A stretch of 21,864 nucleotides of DNA from UMGS1370 sp963557065 (GTDB lineage: Bacteria > Bacillota > Clostridia > Lachnospirales > Lachnospiraceae). The DNA is taken from NCBI GenBank assembly GCA_963557065.1, contig CAUWCT010000060.1, positions 1 through 21,864 of the forward strand. Direction: 5' to 3'. The notes beneath the pieces are model-generated. The model ran no database searches. It worked only from the letters and a program-made list of their open reading frames with translations, and was not told the DNA's origin. Below are positions 1 through 8,311 of the stretch, in pieces. The position numbers and the translations under genes were made by a program. Every line of letters begins with the position of its first letter. Position 1 is the stretch's first letter.

Positions 1-2802
1 TTTAAAAACGAGACCCACAATCACCCGACAGAAATTGAACCGTTTGGCGGCGCAGCAACCTGTCTTGGCGGCGCAATCCGCGATCCGCTGTCCGGACGTA
101 CCTATGTATACCAGGCAATGCGCGTAACCGGCGCGGCTGACCCGACCCGTCCATTAGACGAGACGATGAAGGGCAAGCTTCCCCAGAGAAAGATTGTAAC
201 CGAAGCAGCTCATGGATACAGTTCTTACGGCAATCAGATTGGCCTTGCAACCGGCTATGTAAAAGAGATTTACCATCCAGGCTACGCGGCCAAGAGAATG
301 GAAATCGGCGCGGTTATGGGCGCGGCCCCAAGAAAAGACGTTATCCGAGAAACTTCTGATCCAGGCGATATTATTATCCTTCTTGGCGGGCGTACCGGAC
401 GCGACGGCATCGGCGGCGCAACCGGCTCTTCCAAGGTTCACACCGAGGCTTCCATCGAAGTCTGCGGCGCTGAGGTACAGAAGGGAAATGCGCCTACCGA
501 GCGTAAGATTCAGAGAATGTTCCGCCGTCCGGAAGTAAGCCGTTTGATTAAAAAGTGCAACGACTTTGGCGCAGGCGGCGTATCCGTTGCTATCGGCGAG
601 CTGGCGGCCGGACTGGAAATTAACTTAGATAAGGTGCCGAAAAAATATGCCGGTCTGGACGGAACCGAGCTTTCCATTTCCGAATCCCAGGAGCGTATGG
701 CAGTGGTAGTTGCTCCGGCAGATGCAGAGAAGTTTTTAGGCTATGCGGCAGAAGAAAACTTAGAAGCAGTAACCGTTGCAGTCGTAACCGAAAGCCCAAG
801 ACTGGTCATCAGCTGGAGAGGCAAGACCATCGTAAACATCAGCCGCGCATTCTTAGATACCAACGGCGCGCATCAGGAAGCAGACGTTACCTTACAGGTT
901 CCAAATAAAGAGGGAAGTCTTTTTGAACGGAAAGAGCCAGGAGACGTAAAGAAGGCATGGTTAAATCTCCTTGCTTCTTTAAATGTCTGCTCCCAGAAAG
1001 GTCTGGTTGAGATGTTTGACGGTTCTATCGGAGCAGGTTCCGTCTATATGCCTTACGGCGGAAAATATCAGCTGACCGAAACCCAGGCAATGGTAGCGAA
1101 ACTTCCGGTATTAAAGGGCAAATGCGATACCGTTACTATGATGTCCTACGGCTTTGATCCATACCTGTCCAGCTGGAGCCCATACCACGGCTCGGTTTAC
1201 GCAGTTCTGTCTTCTGTAGCAAAAATTGTAGCGGCAGGCGGCGACTACAAAAAGATCCGCTTTACTTTCCAGGAATACTTCCAGAGAATGACCGAAGATC
1301 CAACCCGCTGGAGCCAGCCGTTTGCAGCTTTACTTGGCGCATACAGCGCCCAGATGGGATTTGGGCTGCCGTCCATCGGAGGAAAGGACAGTATGTCCGG
1401 AACCTTTAATGACGAGCAGCATGGCGAAATCAACGTTCCGCCGACCCTGGTTTCCTTTGCAGTCGATGTGGCAGACTCTAAGACAGTCATTACTCCTGAA
1501 TTTAAGAAGCCAGGCAGCAAGATTGTGCTGTTTACCATTGAAAAAGACCAGTATGATTTGCCGGATTACGCCCAGATTATGGACGGTTACGGCAAAGTAT
1601 TTGAAGAGATTCGGGCAGGAAAGATCCTTTCTGCTTATGCAGTGGAAGGACAGGGAATCGCAGAAGCAGTCAGCAAGATGGCATTTGGCAACAAGCTGGG
1701 CGTAAAAATTGAACATAACCTGGATCCAAGAGACTTCTTTGCAGCCGGATGGGGCAATCTGGTACTGGAAGTTCCGGCAGAAAAGGTGGGAGAACTGTCT
1801 ATCCGCTATACCGTAATCGGCGAAGTAACCGATCGGGCAGCCTTTGAATATGGCAATACCCAGATTACCATGGAAGAGGCTCTTGATTCCTGGACAGAGA
1901 CATTGGAGAGCGTATTCCCGACCAGATCCGGCGTAAAGCAGACTCCGGTTTCGGATGAACTGTACAAAGCAGATTCCGTTTACGTATGCAATCATAAGAT
2001 TGGCCAGCCGAACGTATTTATTCCAGTATTCCCAGGAACCAACTGCGAATACGACAGCACAAAGGCATTTGAGAGAGCTGGCGCCAGGGTTGTGACAAAA
2101 GTATTTAAGAACCTGAGCGCAGAAGACATCAGAGAGTCTGTAGAAGTTTACAAAAATGAGATTGCAAAGGCGCAGATCGTTATGTTCCCAGGCGGTTTCT
2201 CCGCAGGCGACGAGCCGGAAGGTTCTGCAAAGTTCTTTGCAACAGTATTTAGAAATGCGGTTATCAAAGAAGAGATTGAAAAGCTGCTGAAGGAACGGGA
2301 CGGTCTGATGCTTGGTATCTGCAATGGTTTCCAGGCGTTGATTAAGCTGGGACTGGTTCCGGAAGGCATGATAAAAGAACAGCGTCCGGATTCTCCGACG
2401 CTGGCAATGAACACTATTGGCCGCCACATTTCCAAGATGGTTTACACCAAGGTAATGAGCAATAAGTCCCCATGGCTTGCAGGCGCAGAACTGGGCGGCG
2501 TATACTGCAATCCGGCTTCCCATGGCGAGGGACGGTTTGTGGCAACCGAAGAGTGGTTAAAGAAATTGTTTGCAAACGGTCAGGTAGCAACCCAGTACGT
2601 AGATGACAAGGGCAATCCTACCATGGACGAATTCTGGAATCCAAACGGCTCTTATATGGCAATCGAAGGCATTACCAGCCCAGACGGACGTATCCTGGGC
2701 AAGATGGCTCATTCTGAACGCCGCGGCGACGCAGTTGCCATGAATATCTACGGAGAACAGGATATGAAGATTTTTGAAAGCGGAGTGAAATACTTCCTGT
2801 AA
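1..2802 (+). CDS. purL: Phosphoribosylformylglycinamidine synthase, single-chain form with glutaminase domain (5' partial)
   Basis: PurL converts FGAR, ATP and glutamine to FGAM, the fourth step of purine synthesis, in the cytosol. The reading frame is open from base 1, so the N-terminus lies outside the window; 933 residues are visible, against roughly 1,230-1,300 for single-chain PurL. The first codons encode KNETHNHPTEIEPFGG, the ATP/substrate-binding stretch of the first synthase half. A second synthase half carries the GGKDSMSG motif (about nt 1378-1401). The C-terminal class I glutaminase domain starts near nt 2000 with PVFPGTNCEYD. Its triad is visible: Cys in LGICNGFQ (codon 2320-2322), and His and Glu in the SHGEGR motif (His codon 2521-2523, Glu 2527-2529). 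Single-chain PurL with fused glutaminase is known in Proteobacteria and many Clostridia, unlike the separate PurS/PurQ/PurL of Bacillus. Terminators follow, so it is probably the end of its transcript. Confidence 0.97.
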   Translation, partial: FKNETHNHPTEIEPFGGAATCLGGAIRDPLSGRTYVYQAMRVTGAADPTRPLDETMKGKLPQRKIVTEAAHGYSSYGNQIGLATGYVKEIYHPGYAAKRMEIGAVMGAAPRKDVIRETSDPGDIIILLGGRTGRDGIGGATGSSKVHTEASIEVCGAEVQKGNAPTERKIQRMFRRPEVSRLIKKCNDFGAGGVSVAIGELAAGLEINLDKVPKKYAGLDGTELSISESQERMAVVVAPADAEKFLGYAAEENLEAVTVAVVTESPRLVISWRGKTIVNISRAFLDTNGAHQEADVTLQVPNKEGSLFERKEPGDVKKAWLNLLASLNVCSQKGLVEMFDGSIGAGSVYMPYGGKYQLTETQAMVAKLPVLKGKCDTVTMMSYGFDPYLSSWSPYHGSVYAVLSSVAKIVAAGGDYKKIRFTFQEYFQRMTEDPTRWSQPFAALLGAYSAQMGFGLPSIGGKDSMSGTFNDEQHGEINVPPTLVSFAVDVADSKTVITPEFKKPGSKIVLFTIEKDQYDLPDYAQIMDGYGKVFEEIRAGKILSAYAVEGQGIAEAVSKMAFGNKLGVKIEHNLDPRDFFAAGWGNLVLEVPAEKVGELSIRYTVIGEVTDRAAFEYGNTQITMEEALDSWTETLESVFPTRSGVKQTPVSDELYKADSVYVCNHKIGQPNVFIPVFPGTNCEYDSTKAFERAGARVVTKVFKNLSAEDIRESVEVYKNEIAKAQIVMFPGGFSAGDEPEGSAKFFATVFRNAVIKEEIEKLLKERDGLMLGICNGFQALIKLGLVPEGMIKEQRPDSPTLAMNTIGRHISKMVYTKVMSNKSPWLAGAELGGVYCNPASHGEGRFVATEEWLKKLFANGQVATQYVDDKGNPTMDEFWNPNGSYMAIEGITSPDGRILGKMAHSERRGDAVAMNIYGEQDMKIFESGVKYFL

Positions 2803-2821
2803 GTATTTTGACTAACATCAT

Positions 2822-2853
2822 CCGGAAAGCCTGCCAGAGGCAGGTTTTTCCGG
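2822..2853 (+). terminator. Intrinsic terminator after purL
   Basis: CCTGCC (2830-2835) and GGCAGG (2839-2844) form a tight stem with an AGA loop, followed by TTTTT. The flanking CCGGAAA (2822-2828) and TTTCCGG (2847-2853) extend the pairing. It begins 20 nt after the purL stop codon. Confidence 0.7.
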
Positions 2854-2870
2854 TAAAGAAAACAGCGTAA

Positions 2871-2924
2871 AAAAAGATCCTGCAGAGAGGGATGGAAACT
2901 GCTATCTCTCTGCAGGGTCTTTTT
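2871..2924. terminator. Bidirectional terminator between convergent purL and upp
   Basis: A long stem pairs 2871-2893 with 2904-2924; the core is CCTGCAGAGAG with its complement CTCTCTGCAGG, and the loop is about 10 nt. It is flanked by an A-run on the left and a T-run on the right, so either strand gives a stem followed by U residues. It lies between the convergent purL and upp and would serve both. Confidence 0.85.
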
Positions 2925-2947
2925 AGATGTTTTTTATGTGCAATTCG

Positions 2948-3577
2948 CTATTTTGTTCCGAAAATCCGGTCGCCTGCATCTCCCAGTCCAGGGCAGATAT
3001 AGGCGTCGTCGTTTAAGCAGCGGTCTAAATGCCCTACATAAATCTGGATGTCCGGATGGGCGTTCTGAAGCCGTTCTAATCCTTCCGGAGCAGCGATGAT
3101 GGCCATAAATTTAATTTTCTTTCCGCCATGGGCTTTGATGAAATCAACGGCAGAGACTGCAGAACCGCCGGTTGCCAGCATTGGGTCTGTTACAATGATG
3201 GTCCGTTCTTCGATTGGATCCGGAAGCTTGCAGTAATATTCGTGAGGTTCATGGGTCACTTCATCCCGATACAGACCGATATGTCCGACTTTGGCAGTAG
3301 GGGTAAGAGCCAGGATGCCATTTACCATACCAAGCCCGGCGCGCAGAATGGGAACAACAGCTAATTTGCGTCCGGCAATCATGGGAGTCATGCAGGTTTC
3401 AATGGGGGTCTCCACCTCCACGTCTTCTAACGGAAGATCCCTGAGAGCCTCATAGCCCATCAGCATGGCGATTTCCTCGATCAGGCTGCGGAATTCATTG
3501 GTTCCGGTGTTTTTGTCGCGCAATCGGGAGATTTTGTGCTGGATTAATGGATGGTCAAAAATAACTGCATTTTTCAT
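2948..3577 (-). CDS. upp: Uracil phosphoribosyltransferase
   Basis: Upp makes UMP from uracil and PRPP (pyrimidine salvage, cytosolic). The 209-residue length matches the family. The PRPP-binding loop VTDPMLATGGSA lies at residues 129-140, and the C-terminal uracil-binding segment YICPGLGDAGDR at 193-204. The frame is open further upstream, but the start at MKNAVIF is chosen because AGAAAGGA lies just ahead of it on the minus strand and family members begin there; the longer version has no such site. It lies 49 bp behind the DUF4163-like gene on the same strand, with no strong promoter or terminator between, so co-transcription is likely. Its 3' end faces purL across a bidirectional terminator. 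Confidence 0.97.
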   Translation of the reverse strand: MKNAVIFDHPLIQHKISRLRDKNTGTNEFRSLIEEIAMLMGYEALRDLPLEDVEVETPIETCMTPMIAGRKLAVVPILRAGLGMVNGILALTPTAKVGHIGLYRDEVTHEPHEYYCKLPDPIEERTIIVTDPMLATGGSAVSAVDFIKAHGGKKIKFMAIIAAPEGLERLQNAHPDIQIYVGHLDRCLNDDAYICPGLGDAGDRIFGTK

Positions 3578-3626
3578 AATAACAAATCCTTTCTTGAAAA
3601 TAGTGAGTTTCCTTCGTTTTGTGCGC

Positions 3627-4445
3627 CTATTTGGTAGAAGGTACAAAACGGACAATGACATAATCGCCTAACGCATGGGGAACCGGCAGGGAGAAGAAAA
3701 TATCGCCCTGTTTTTCATAGCTGAAGGAGGGCGGCCATGCAACGCCCTGCTGTACAGGAAAATCCGCCTGATTAAAGGTATTGGTCAGTTCTTCTATGGT
3801 TACGCCCTGGCGGTATTCTAAGACAGCTTTTGTCGCTTCCTCATTCAGACCGGAAAAGGTTACATCAGAACTTAACACATATCCGGCCATGGTATAGGAA
3901 TCGGTAAAATCGTTTAGTCCCAGATTTGTGCCGTCCTCTAAATCAACAGTATTGCTGTAAAAGATATTGAGCGGATGAGCGGCGCTATCGGCTGTATAAG
4001 TACCGGTATAAACAGCTGTAATACTGCGGCGATCAACAGAAATCACATCGCAGGCGATTGTCATACTGTCTTTTGCCTCGTCAGCTTCATAGCCGGTTAT
4101 GACAGATAGGGCGTTATTTTTCAGATTTTCGTTGATGGAATCCTGAAGCTTGGAATCGCCAAGACCGCTTACCTTTGGATATTCAATGGAAATATTCCCG
4201 GAAGTATAGGTTTCCATGGAAGAAGTAACGCTGGCCGTACTGGAAGCAGTTGTCTCAGGGGCAGTGGTTTCCGGCTCAGTGGTCGCCTCCGGTACTTTTG
4301 CAGATTCCGAGGGTGCTTCGGTGGTATGAGTGGTAGATAAATCAATCTTTTCCGGTGTGGAAGAGGTCATCAGGGCAGCAGCAGCGCCGATCACAACAGC
4401 AGCTACAGCAGCGGCGGAAACGCCGATAATCAGTTTTTTATTCAT
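3627..4445 (-). CDS. Exported or membrane-anchored DUF4163/DUF3298-like protein
   Basis: This is a 272-residue protein. Residues 3-27 form a lysine-led hydrophobic segment rich in Ala and Val (signal peptide or N-terminal anchor). Residues 28-80 are a Thr/Ser/Glu/Pro-rich low-complexity linker, typical of surface proteins. The rest is a folded extracytoplasmic region. Its middle part (about 85-165, with YPKVSGL, then TGTYTADSAAHP) resembles the DUF4163 fold seen in PdaC-type and RsiV-like exported proteins, and the C-terminal part (about 170-265, with LNDF and FPVQ-like segments) resembles DUF3298. No deacetylase domain follows, so no enzyme activity can be assigned. The start is supported by AAGGAG upstream on the minus strand. 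It precedes upp by 49 bp, with no evident functional link. The domain assignment is from pattern memory and is moderately secure; the export signal is clear. Confidence 0.8.
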   Translation of the reverse strand: MNKKLIIGVSAAAVAAVVIGAAAALMTSSTPEKIDLSTTHTTEAPSESAKVPEATTEPETTAPETTASSTASVTSSMETYTSGNISIEYPKVSGLGDSKLQDSINENLKNNALSVITGYEADEAKDSMTIACDVISVDRRSITAVYTGTYTADSAAHPLNIFYSNTVDLEDGTNLGLNDFTDSYTMAGYVLSSDVTFSGLNEEATKAVLEYRQGVTIEELTNTFNQADFPVQQGVAWPPSFSYEKQGDIFFSLPVPHALGDYVIVRFVPSTK

Positions 4446-4483
4446 AGCAGCTCCTTTTCATTGGTATTTAAGTGGTTCTTGTT

Positions 4484-4511
4484 ATTATACCATGCCTGCT
4501 AAGCTCGACAA
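4484..4511 (-). promoter_or_regulatory. Sigma-A-type promoter for the DUF4163-like gene and upp
   Basis: Read on the minus strand: TTGTCG (4506-4511), a 16-nt gap, then a perfect TATAAT (4484-4489), about 40 nt before the start codon at 4445. The same TATAAT is part of a 10-bp sequence repeated 93 bp further upstream. Confidence 0.65.
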
Positions 4512-4586
4512 GACCTCGCTGAGAAGGCAGGTATATATTCTCACTAGGCTCGTGAAATACCTCGCCAAGTGTTCATATTATACCAT
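4484..4586 (-). repeat. About 93-bp unit bounded by the direct repeat ATGGTATAAT
   Basis: The 10-mer ATGGTATAAT (minus strand) occurs at 4577-4586 and again at 4484-4493, exactly 93 bp apart. Between them the minus strand can fold: AGGTAT and ATACCT pair around a TTCAC/GTGA stem, and GCCT/AGGC pairs in the distal half. The unit contains the -35 and -10 of the downstream gene. It could be a small dispersed promoter-bearing repeat with a target-site-like duplication, or simply tandem promoters. Its wider distribution cannot be judged from one copy. Confidence 0.4.
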
Positions 4587-4666
4587 AGATAGGAAGACGC
4601 GTGTAGAAGAAATCATTACAATTTTTTAAAGTAACATTCAGCCACTATGCCCAATAGAAAAAGTGC

Positions 4667-4695
4667 TTGCAAAATGGAATGACTTGTGGTAGAAT
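4667..4695 (+). promoter_or_regulatory. Promoter of the tRNA-Leu gene
   Basis: TTGCAA (4667-4672), a 17-nt spacer and TAGAAT (4690-4695) lie 19 nt before the first base of the tRNA. Confidence 0.75.
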
Positions 4696-4714
4696 AACAT
4701 CTGTTGTTAAGCGA

Positions 4715-4797
4715 GCCGGCTTGTCGGAATGGCAGACGAGGTGGACTCAAAATCCATTGATGGCGACATCGTGCGGGTTCAAGTCCCGCAGCCGGCA
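4715..4797 (+). tRNA. tRNA-Leu (anticodon CAA)
   Basis: This is an 83-nt type II tRNA reading UUG codons. The acceptor stem pairs GCCGGCT (4715-4721) with AGCCGGC (4790-4796), discriminator A at 4797. The anticodon stem GTGGA/TCCAT encloses the loop CTCAAAA, giving anticodon CAA. A long variable arm (TGATGGCGACATCG) is typical of leucine tRNAs. The T arm is GCGGG-TTCAAGT-CCCGC. CCA is not encoded and must be added after transcription. It has its own promoter and terminator and is therefore a single-gene unit. Confidence 0.97.
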
Positions 4798-4812
4798 CTC
4801 CTTGGCAGGGGC

Positions 4813-4854
4813 ACCCGAAGGCTTATTGTGAATAGGCTTTCGGGTCTTTTTTTT
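4813..4854 (+). terminator. Intrinsic terminator of tRNA-Leu
   Basis: A 15-bp stem pairs 4813-4827 with 4831-4845 (outer ACCCGAA/TTCGGGT, two G-T pairs) around a GTG loop and is followed by eight T residues (4847-4854). Confidence 0.92.
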
Positions 4855-4940
4855 ACGCGGAAGCAACAATGGGTACGTAAAAATGTATTTTGACGCATTT
4901 TGCCTTATGCGGGAGTGGGAAAAAGGACAGGGGGCATACT

Positions 4941-5279
4941 ATGAATTGTCAGGAAGCGGAACGTCTGGTTACTTCTTATATTCATGGGGAACTGGATGAG
5001 GAGACGTTAGAAACGTTTCTGGAACATATTGAAACATGTGAAAATTGTCAGGAAGAACTGGAAATCTATTTTACAGTAGACTCCGGTATCCGGCAGTTGG
5101 ATTCTGATGCGGATAATTACAATATCAAAGGAGAACTGGATGAACTTCTGGCTCAGTCCAGGCAGCATGTCCGCCGCCGCCGTATGTTTCAGGCAGTAAG
5201 ATATTCGGTAGATACTCTGATGGTGATGAGCCTTGGGGTGATGATTATTATGCAGCTTCGGATGTTGGGAGTATTGTAA
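4941..5279 (+). CDS. Small zinc-finger, single-pass membrane protein (anti-sigma-factor-like)
   Basis: This is a 112-residue protein. The N-terminal half has the ZAS-type metal site: Cys3, then His29-x3-Cys33-x2-Cys36 (HIETCENC), as in the zf-HC2 domain of anti-sigma factors. A basic stretch (HVRRRRMF, about 76-83) precedes a single hydrophobic helix near the C-terminus (about 90-108, with LMVMSLGVMIIM). The topology would be a cytosolic finger and a membrane tail with almost no external domain. The start at 4941 is chosen over an in-frame ATG 51 nt upstream because a purine-rich AGGGGG site lies 6 nt before it. No sigma factor gene is adjacent. It is followed after 19 bp by polA, so the two are probably co-transcribed. 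The domain call is good; the role is unknown. Confidence 0.85.
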   Translation: MNCQEAERLVTSYIHGELDEETLETFLEHIETCENCQEELEIYFTVDSGIRQLDSDADNYNIKGELDELLAQSRQHVRRRRMFQAVRYSVDTLMVMSLGVMIIMQLRMLGVL

Positions 5280-5298
5280 GTTCAGGATGAGGGATGAA

Positions 5299-7974
5299 AT
5301 GGATAAATTAGTATTGATTGACGGACACAGTATTTTAAACAGGGCCTTTTACGGAGTACCGGATCTGACCAATTCAGAGGGGCTTCACACCAATGCAGTG
5401 TATGGGTTCCTCAACATTATGTTTAAGATTTTAGAAGAAGAGCAGGCGGATCATCTGGCTGTAGCGTTTGATTTAAAAGAACCTACTTTCCGCCACAAAA
5501 TGTATGCAGAGTATAAAGGAACCAGAAAACCGATGCCGGAAGAATTGAGAGAACAGGTTCCGCTGATGAAGGAAGTGTTATCCGCTATGGGGATTCCGAT
5601 TTTAACATTGGCCGGATTTGAGGCGGACGATATTTTAGGGACAGTGGCAAAAAGCCTGGCCGGAGAGAATACAGAAGTCTCGGTGGTATCCGGGGACCGG
5701 GATCTTTTGCAGCTTTCAGACACCCACATTAAGATCCGGATTCCCAAAACATCCAGAGGCGGGACCGAGATTAAGGATTATTACCCGGAAGACGTGAAAC
5801 GGGAATACGGTGTAACGCCCCTGGAATTTATTGACGTGAAGGCCCTGATGGGAGATGCGTCTGACAATATTCCAGGAGTTCCTTCCATTGGAGAAAAGAC
5901 GGCCACAGCCATTATATCCTCTTACGGCAGCATTGAAAATGCCTATGCCCATTTAGAAGAGATCAAACCGCCCAGGGCAAAAAAAGCGCTGGAAGAGCAT
6001 TATGATTTGGCACAGATGAGCAAGACACTTGCAACGATCTGTACTCAGTGCGGCATTTCATTTTCTTATAAAGATGCAGAGATAGAAAATCTTTATACGC
6101 CAAAAGCTTATGAATATATGAAACGGCTGGAATTTAAATCTATTTTGGCCCGATTTGCGAATATTCCAAACAATCAGGAAGAATCTGATGTAAGGCAGCA
6201 TTTTCAGGTCGTAACCGACTTTTCGCAGGCCGAACAGGTATTAGAAAAAGCGGCGAAAGCAGAGATAATCGGCGCTCAGTTGATAACCGGCCATGATAAA
6301 GGCAGGGAGAAAGTTTTTGATGCAGGCCGGATAGCAGGACTCATCCTGTGCTATGGAAAAGAAGACTCTTATTTTCTGCCTGCCCAGGGACTTCTGACCG
6401 GAGAATATCTGGCAGATAAATTAGAAGGTTTGTGCCGTCGGGAAACCGGCATGGTGTGGGTGCTGGATTTAAAGAGCCAGCTTCCGTTTTTAAACCTGTT
6501 ATGGGGAGAGAGAGTAAGAGATGCAGGTGTGGCAGGGTATCTGCTAAATCCGTTAAAGGATACCTATGACTATGACGATCTGGCGAGAGATTATGGTGGC
6601 ATGACCCTGCCTTCCCAGTCCGATCTGCTGGGAAAAACACCGCTTTTTAAGGCGCTTTTGGAAGAAGAGGAAAAGGCCTTTGACTGTGTCTGTTTCATGG
6701 GATACTCCTTGTGGAAGACGGCCCCGGTATTAGAGGGGAAACTGACGGAAACGGGCATGGCGGATCTGTTTTCGGAGATTGAAATGCCGTTAATTTACAG
6801 CCTTTACCGGATGGAGACAGCAGGCGTAAGGGTAGAACGCCAGGAATTAAAAGATTACGGCAGCCGGTTAAAAGTAAACATTGACAAACTGGAACAGGAA
6901 ATCTACGAAGCCACAGGTGAGACTTTTAACATTAATTCTCCAAAGCAGTTAGGAGAAGTCTTGTTTGAAAAGATGCAGCTAAAAGGCGGCAAAAAGACGA
7001 AAACCGGGTATTCTACGGCAGCGGACGTACTGGAAAAGCTGGCCCCGGAAGTGCCGGCAGTCCAGAAAGTGCTGGATTACCGCCAGCTTACCAAGCTGTA
7101 TTCTACTTATGCAGAAGGTCTGGCAGCTTTTATCGGGGAAGACGAGAGGATTCATGGCAAATTTAACCAGACCATTACAGCGACGGGGCGAATCAGCAGT
7201 ACAGAGCCAAACCTGCAGAACATTCCGGTCCGGATGGAACTGGGAAGAGAAATCCGCAAGGTATTTGTGCCAAAAGAAGGCTGTGTCTTTATTGATGCAG
7301 ACTATTCCCAGATTGAACTGAGGATTCTGGCTCATATGTCGAAAGATGAGCGGCTTATTGAAGCCTACCGGTCTGCTCAGGATATTCATGCCATTACAGC
7401 ATCCCAGGTATTCCACATTCCGTTAGAGGAAGTGACTCCGTTAATGCGCCGCAACGCCAAGGCGGTCAATTTCGGCATTGTTTACGGCATCAGCGCCTTT
7501 GGATTAAGCGAGGATTTGAGTATATCCAGAAAGGAAGCACTGGATTATATCAACACCTATTTTGAGACTTATCCGGGAGTCAAGCAGTTTTTAGACCAGC
7601 AGGTAACCGATGGAAAAGAGCAGGGATTTGTCACAACCATGTTTGGCAGACGGCGTCCGATTCCGGAGTTAAAATCTGCCAACTTTATGCAGAGATCTTT
7701 TGGAGAGCGGGTGGCTATGAATTCTCCGATTCAGGGAACGGCGGCAGATATTATGAAAATTGCCATGAGTCAGGTAGATCAGGAACTGGTGCGCAGAGGA
7801 CTAAAATCCAGGATTGTGCTTCAGGTTCATGATGAACTGCTGATAGAGGCCCTTCAGTCAGAGGCAAAAGAGGTCAAAGCCATTCTGGAAGACAAAATGA
7901 AACATGCAGCGGACTTGTCAGTGGCTTTGGAGGTAGATGCAAAAGAAGGAGCAAACTGGTTTGACGCCCACTGA
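5299..7974 (+). CDS. polA: DNA polymerase I (proofreading domain degenerate)
   Basis: PolA fills gaps and removes RNA primers in replication and repair. The 891-residue protein has the usual three parts. Residues 1 to about 290 are the 5'-3' exonuclease (LVLIDGHSILNRAFYG, then EADDILGT, VSGDRDLLQL, and GDASDNIPGVPSIGEKTA). Residues about 310-480 occupy the place of the 3'-5' exonuclease but lack its acidic residues: no DTET-like motif, and VWVLDLKSQLPFL sits where an HNxKxD-like motif is expected. The C-terminal polymerase has motif A (DADYSQIELR, about 667), the O helix RRNAKAVNFGIVYG (about 716) and motif C LQVHDELL (about 841). The O-helix Phe is retained. The start at 5299 is preferred to the in-frame ATG at 5287 because GAGGG lies 5 nt before 5299, whereas 5287 overlaps its only candidate site. 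Confidence 0.97.
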   Translation: MDKLVLIDGHSILNRAFYGVPDLTNSEGLHTNAVYGFLNIMFKILEEEQADHLAVAFDLKEPTFRHKMYAEYKGTRKPMPEELREQVPLMKEVLSAMGIPILTLAGFEADDILGTVAKSLAGENTEVSVVSGDRDLLQLSDTHIKIRIPKTSRGGTEIKDYYPEDVKREYGVTPLEFIDVKALMGDASDNIPGVPSIGEKTATAIISSYGSIENAYAHLEEIKPPRAKKALEEHYDLAQMSKTLATICTQCGISFSYKDAEIENLYTPKAYEYMKRLEFKSILARFANIPNNQEESDVRQHFQVVTDFSQAEQVLEKAAKAEIIGAQLITGHDKGREKVFDAGRIAGLILCYGKEDSYFLPAQGLLTGEYLADKLEGLCRRETGMVWVLDLKSQLPFLNLLWGERVRDAGVAGYLLNPLKDTYDYDDLARDYGGMTLPSQSDLLGKTPLFKALLEEEEKAFDCVCFMGYSLWKTAPVLEGKLTETGMADLFSEIEMPLIYSLYRMETAGVRVERQELKDYGSRLKVNIDKLEQEIYEATGETFNINSPKQLGEVLFEKMQLKGGKKTKTGYSTAADVLEKLAPEVPAVQKVLDYRQLTKLYSTYAEGLAAFIGEDERIHGKFNQTITATGRISSTEPNLQNIPVRMELGREIRKVFVPKEGCVFIDADYSQIELRILAHMSKDERLIEAYRSAQDIHAITASQVFHIPLEEVTPLMRRNAKAVNFGIVYGISAFGLSEDLSISRKEALDYINTYFETYPGVKQFLDQQVTDGKEQGFVTTMFGRRRPIPELKSANFMQRSFGERVAMNSPIQGTAADIMKIAMSQVDQELVRRGLKSRIVLQVHDELLIEALQSEAKEVKAILEDKMKHAADLSVALEVDAKEGANWFDAH

Positions 7975-8008
7975 TGTTTAACAGACAGCAGTGTCTGGGG
8001 AGGTAATC

Positions 8009-8299
8009 ATGCTTGACAGAAGCGAATTTATGCCAATTGCGTATTTAAAAAAAGCCAAATTTACTGGCAGCTTTAAAGGGATGCGCTTTCGGATGGAAAT
8101 GGCGTCCAGACAAGTGGAGTCGGGGGAGGAGAGCCGGGAGGAAACAGGGCTTTTAACCTCCTCCTGGCCGGAGCCCTACAGCTTTGACGCGACAAAGCCG
8201 GAATTTATCCGGCAGGAGTGGTTTTCCTTTGATGAAGAAGGGATTAAACAGGGAGTTCACTGGCTGAATGAAGTGTATGAAGAGAGAAAGAACAAATGA
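8009..8299 (+). CDS. Conserved-looking small protein of unknown function
   Basis: This 96-residue protein (MLDRSEFMPIAYLKKAKFTG...) is acidic overall, with no signal peptide or membrane helix. A Lys/Phe-rich N-terminal segment (KKAKFTGSFKGMRFRMEM) leads into a Ser/Glu-rich stretch, then WPEPYSFDATKPEF and a C-terminal WFSFDEEGIKQGVHWLNEVYEE. I do not recognise a named family with confidence; proteins of this look occur near polA in clostridial genomes and have at times been labelled as acetyltransferase-like, but no acetyl-CoA-binding motif is visible. The ATG at 8009 is chosen over an in-frame GTG at 7991 because GGGGAGG (7997-8003) sits 5 nt before it. It follows polA by 34 bp and precedes the symporter gene by 12 bp, so it is likely in the same transcript. 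Confidence 0.8.
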   Translation: MLDRSEFMPIAYLKKAKFTGSFKGMRFRMEMASRQVESGEESREETGLLTSSWPEPYSFDATKPEFIRQEWFSFDEEGIKQGVHWLNEVYEERKNK

Positions 8300-8311
8300 T
8301 AAGGAGTCGTT

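Noticed and set aside
1330..2523. 397-codon open frame on the minus strand inside purL
   Set aside because: It lies wholly antisense to a clear purL with all motifs, has a Cys/Phe/His-rich composition unlike a real protein, and has no ribosome binding site.
4330..4629. 99-codon plus-strand frame over the 5' end of the DUF4163-like gene
   Set aside because: No ribosome binding site, low-complexity Ala-rich start that mirrors the signal segment on the other strand, and it covers promoter sequences.
4484..4640. CRISPR array or tandem repeat
   Set aside because: Only two copies of a 10-mer, with no repeated spacer-length units and no cas genes in the window.
4616..4798. 60-codon minus-strand frame across tRNA-Leu
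   Set aside because: This is the well-known false protein produced by translating a tRNA gene in reverse.
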